From JADJDM01 sp044352985 (GTDB taxonomy: Bacteria > Bacteroidota > Bacteroidia > B-17B0 > Aurantibacillaceae), in assembly GCA_044352985.1 (NCBI GenBank), contig JBILCU010000010.1, positions 1-64,000 of the forward strand: DNA of 64,000 nt, written 5' to 3'. Of this stretch, positions 61,745-64,000 are shown in pieces. The stretch's first letter is position 1. Each line of letters starts with the position of its first letter. Position numbers and translations under genes: made by a program. The notes beneath the pieces are model-generated. The model had not been told where the DNA came from. It did not search any database and worked only from the letters and a program-made list of their open reading frames with translations.

Positions 61745-63019
61745 TTAGAAGTTCCCTTTTGCTTTAATTCCTAATTCGATTTTCTTTAAAGCAGTAATGT
61801 ATGCACCAATACGCATAGTTGATTTGTACTCCTGACTGTTTTTCCAAACTGCATCAAAAGCCACTTCTATATTGATATCGTGTTTTTCATTTACTTCTTT
61901 TTCCGACCAGTAATATCCCATTTTATTTTGAACCCACTCAAAATAAGAAACGGTTACACCGCCTGAGTTAGCCAAAATATCAGGGACAACTAAAATATTT
62001 TTTTCTTTTAAAATCACATCGGCTTCAGGAGTTGTAGGGCCGTTTGCGCCTTCAATTATTAATTTTGCCTGAATATCGGAAGCAATTTCTTCAGTGATTA
62101 CATTTTGTAATGCCGCAGGAACTAAAACATCACATTTTGCAGTTAGCAATTGTGCGCCTGTAATTTCTGCACCACCTGTAAAACCCTTTAATGTGTTGGA
62201 ATTTGATTTAGTATAATCTAATGCTGCTTTAACATCAATCCCGTTTTCATTATAATATGAAGCAGTATGATCACCAATTGCAACAATTTTAACCCCTTTT
62301 TCAGCTAACAAACGAGCAGCATGAGAACCTACATTTCCAAAACCCTGAACGGAAGCAGAAACCGATTTCGGATCTAAGCCCATTTTTTTAAGTGCACAAA
62401 GAGTGCTTACCATTACTCCTCTTCCTGTTGCTGCATCTCTACCTAATGATCCGCCAATTCCTACTGGTTTTCCTGTAGTTACACCAGGGCTATCATCTCC
62501 GGTAATTTTATTGAATTCATCTACTAACCAAGCCATTTCTCTTCCGCTTGTTCCCATATCCGGAGCAGGAATATCTTTATTTACTCCAAAAACATCTTTC
62601 ATAGAACGAGTGTAAGCGCGAGTTAAACGCTCTAACTCGCCTACACTTAATTTTCTTGGATCGCATTTAATACCGCCTTTACCACCGCCATAAGGCAAAT
62701 TAGCTACAGCACATTTAAAACTCATCCAAGCAGAAAGCGCCATCACTTCATCCTGACAAACATCCATTGCATAACGGATACCGCCTTTAGAAGGTCCAAG
62801 AATAGTTGAATGAACACATCTGAAACCTTCAAAAACTTCAACTTTTCCATTATCCATCATTACCGGTAAACTAACTTGAACCAATTTTTGGGGACTTCTA
62901 AGCACTTTAGCGGCAGTTTCGTCCAAGTTCATTGTTTTCGCAGCTACATCCAAACGGGCTAATACCGAATCGAACATGCTATCGTGTTTTGAAGTTGAAT
63001 TTGCGGTTTGAGAACTCAT
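61745..63019 (-). CDS. gdhA: Glutamate dehydrogenase
   Basis: It interconverts glutamate and 2-oxoglutarate plus ammonia. At 424 residues it belongs to the shorter Glu/Leu/Phe/Val dehydrogenase form. The N-terminal catalytic part has GPSKGGIRY and the active-site Lys region PYGGGKGGIKCDP. The C-terminal NAD(P) domain has QGFGNVGSHAA, and IIEGANGPTTPEAD is typical. It has its own promoter and a palindromic operator-like site upstream. It opposes or complements the GSIII gene at 7.9 kb in nitrogen metabolism. Confidence 0.95.
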   Translation of the reverse strand: MSSQTANSTSKHDSMFDSVLARLDVAAKTMNLDETAAKVLRSPQKLVQVSLPVMMDNGKVEVFEGFRCVHSTILGPSKGGIRYAMDVCQDEVMALSAWMSFKCAVANLPYGGGKGGIKCDPRKLSVGELERLTRAYTRSMKDVFGVNKDIPAPDMGTSGREMAWLVDEFNKITGDDSPGVTTGKPVGIGGSLGRDAATGRGVMVSTLCALKKMGLDPKSVSASVQGFGNVGSHAARLLAEKGVKIVAIGDHTASYYNENGIDVKAALDYTKSNSNTLKGFTGGAEITGAQLLTAKCDVLVPAALQNVITEEIASDIQAKLIIEGANGPTTPEADVILKEKNILVVPDILANSGGVTVSYFEWVQNKMGYYWSEKEVNEKHDINIEVAFDAVWKNSQEYKSTMRIGAYITALKKIELGIKAKGNF

Positions 63020-63068
63020 AATGTAATTGTATTAAGTTATTATTTAATAAGTTAGAAACAAAGCGGTG

Positions 63069-63076
63069 CAAAGTTA
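63069..63076 (-). promoter_or_regulatory. Candidate -7 element of gdhA
   Basis: TAACTTTG on the minus strand matches TAnnTTTG, about 50 nt before the gdhA start. A 19-bp palindrome overlaps its upstream edge. Confidence 0.5.
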
Positions 63077-63094
63077 ACAATTTATTAAATTGTT
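63076..63094. promoter_or_regulatory. Operator-like palindrome at the gdhA promoter
   Basis: AACAATTTA T TAAATTGTT is a perfect palindrome with 9-bp arms placed where the -33 region and RNA polymerase would sit. It fits a dimeric regulator site. The Crp/Fnr-type gene next door is an obvious candidate, but the sequence is not a classic CRP or FNR box. Confidence 0.5.
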
Positions 63095-63188
63095 CGACAT
63101 ATTCTTATAAAAATCAATGTTAAATGTGCTATTAATATCTTATAATTAATTGACTGCGTGTTTATTGAATTAAAAAACCCAATTTAAT

Positions 63189-63827
63189 TTAAAAACTACT
63201 CAACAATTTAATTTCATTTCTATATAGAATTAATTTTTTATCGTTTTCCAATTGCTTTAATAATCTTGAAATAACAACTCTGCTTGTGCCCATCTCCTCT
63301 GCAATTTGATTATGTGATAATTGCAAAGAACTTTTACCTGAAAGTTTTGATTTGTTTTTAAGATAATTAATTAATCGTTCATCCAACTTATGAAAGGCGA
63401 TACTTTCTAAAGAACGCAAAAGCTCATTGAATCTTAAGGTAAAACTTTTAAAAATATAGCTCTTCCAACTTGGATATTTCATTAGCCATTCATCCAATTT
63501 TTCATGTGGAATTTTTATAAGTTCTACATTATCTTCTGCAACGGCTTTCACTTCACTTAATTTTGCTTCCATACAACATGCGTAGGCCATGGCACAACTT
63601 TCGTTATTGGTAAGGTAGTACAAAATAATTTCTCTTCCCTCTTCATCTTTTCGCATCACTCTAATTGTACCATTTACGATGATTGGTAAAAATCTAACTT
63701 TTTTTCCATAATCCATGATTATATCACCTTCTTTTACCTCAATTACTTCAGCAAAGCCTAAAATTTCTTCAACTAATTTGTTTTCGAAAATGTGTGAAAG
63801 TTTATTTTTTAACGTGTCGATTGGCAT
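63189..63827 (-). CDS. Crp/Fnr family transcriptional regulator with C-x5-CC motif
   Basis: The 212-residue protein has an N-terminal cyclic-nucleotide-binding-type barrel (about 10-120), a dimerisation helix, and a C-terminal winged helix (about 150-208) with the recognition region LSHNQIAEEMGTSRVVISRLLKQLE. C78, C84 and C85 lie in a loop of the barrel (ESCAMAYACCMEAK). Their spacing is not that of Fnr, but a cysteine-based redox or metal sensor is possible. It starts 21 bp after the stop of a barrel gene at the window edge and is upstream of gdhA on the same strand. Confidence 0.9.
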   Translation of the reverse strand: MPIDTLKNKLSHIFENKLVEEILGFAEVIEVKEGDIIMDYGKKVRFLPIIVNGTIRVMRKDEEGREIILYYLTNNESCAMAYACCMEAKLSEVKAVAEDNVELIKIPHEKLDEWLMKYPSWKSYIFKSFTLRFNELLRSLESIAFHKLDERLINYLKNKSKLSGKSSLQLSHNQIAEEMGTSRVVISRLLKQLENDKKLILYRNEIKLLSSF

Positions 63828-63848
63828 ATATACTAAAAACGTTTTATT

Positions 63849-64000
63849 CTATAACTTAAAATCTAAAATGAAATTAAAGTTAATCATATTTACTTTATTG
63901 TAAATGTATTTTGGATTGCTATATGTTTCTCCTTCTTTAATTTTATAGGCAATTAATGATCTTATCTCCATTCCTTTAAAAAAACCGTTAAACTGATATG
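63849..64000 (-). CDS. 3' end of an outer-membrane barrel-type gene (partial)
   Basis: An open frame on the minus strand enters from beyond the window and ends with TAG at 63849-63851, giving the last 49 residues (ending NMINFNFILDFKL). The alternation of aromatic, polar and charged residues (FFKGMEIRSLIAYKIKEGE) resembles the last strands of an outer-membrane barrel such as a porin. The Crp/Fnr gene follows 21 bp later, so they may be cotranscribed. The identity needs the missing 5' part. Confidence 0.55.
   Translation of the reverse strand, partial: YQFNGFFKGMEIRSLIAYKIKEGETYSNPKYIYNKVNMINFNFILDFKL

Noticed and set aside
63715..63903. Small plus-strand ORF near the right end
   Set aside because: It overlaps the start of the Crp/Fnr gene and the partial barrel gene on the other strand, both better supported.

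Overview
The window is a piece of an AT-rich Bacteroidota chromosome. The phylum call rests on several independent signs: a fused LpxC-FabZ enzyme, a type III glutamine synthetase, two large surface proteins ending in gliding-motility-type (type IX secretion) C-terminal domains, the gliding lipoprotein GldD, a DUF4271-HemD-RnpA block, and repeated TAnnTTTG promoter elements in place of an ordinary -10 box. Family or genus cannot be fixed from the sequence alone. There are no rRNA genes, no tRNA genes that I can see, no insertion sequences and no CRISPR array.

Layout. Positions 1-340 are a hairpin-rich non-coding element before a small barrel protein gene. Next come the lipid A genes lpxD-lpxC/fabZ-lpxA (minus), a 1045-residue secreted NIDO/PKD protein, glutamine synthetase III (plus), a SirB-cytochrome c fusion, and a minus operon of two glycosyltransferases, lptE, a TPR-like gene and secG. 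From 15.2 to 19 kb a plus-strand run carries etfB-etfA, a bifunctional nuclease, a deoxynucleoside kinase and a SiaB-like kinase. From 19 to 30.4 kb lie a FadL-like barrel, an orphan peptide-binding lipoprotein, mtaB, a dolichol-phosphate-mannose-like transferase, DUF4271-hemD-rnpA, aspS, a membrane protein and an epimerase.

The most distinctive part is 30.4-42.3 kb, a minus-strand signalling region. Its upstream operon is a four-PAS histidine kinase, a receiver-SpoIIE phosphatase and an H-NOX heme sensor. Its downstream operon is a GAF kinase with what looks like an H-NOX-associated (HNOBA) domain, an outer-membrane barrel, a half-size phosphate-binding-like protein, a membrane-bound PAS kinase and two stand-alone receivers. 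The two long kinases share an unusual spacing of about 205 residues between the H-box and the N-box. I infer a nitric-oxide and envelope-sensing network.

The rest is mostly housekeeping and envelope functions: a TerB/J-domain protein, cmk, a glycosyltransferase, the DNA polymerase III delta-prime subunit, a TlpA-like thioredoxin, gatB, rdgB, a second type IX cargo protein, a tiny repetitive lipoprotein with a textbook promoter and terminator, an amidohydrolase-like protein, purD, gldD, a three-gene envelope operon with a secreted trypsin-like protease, gatA, tatA, glutamate dehydrogenase, a Crp/Fnr regulator with a C-x5-CC motif, and the 3' end of another barrel gene that runs off the window.
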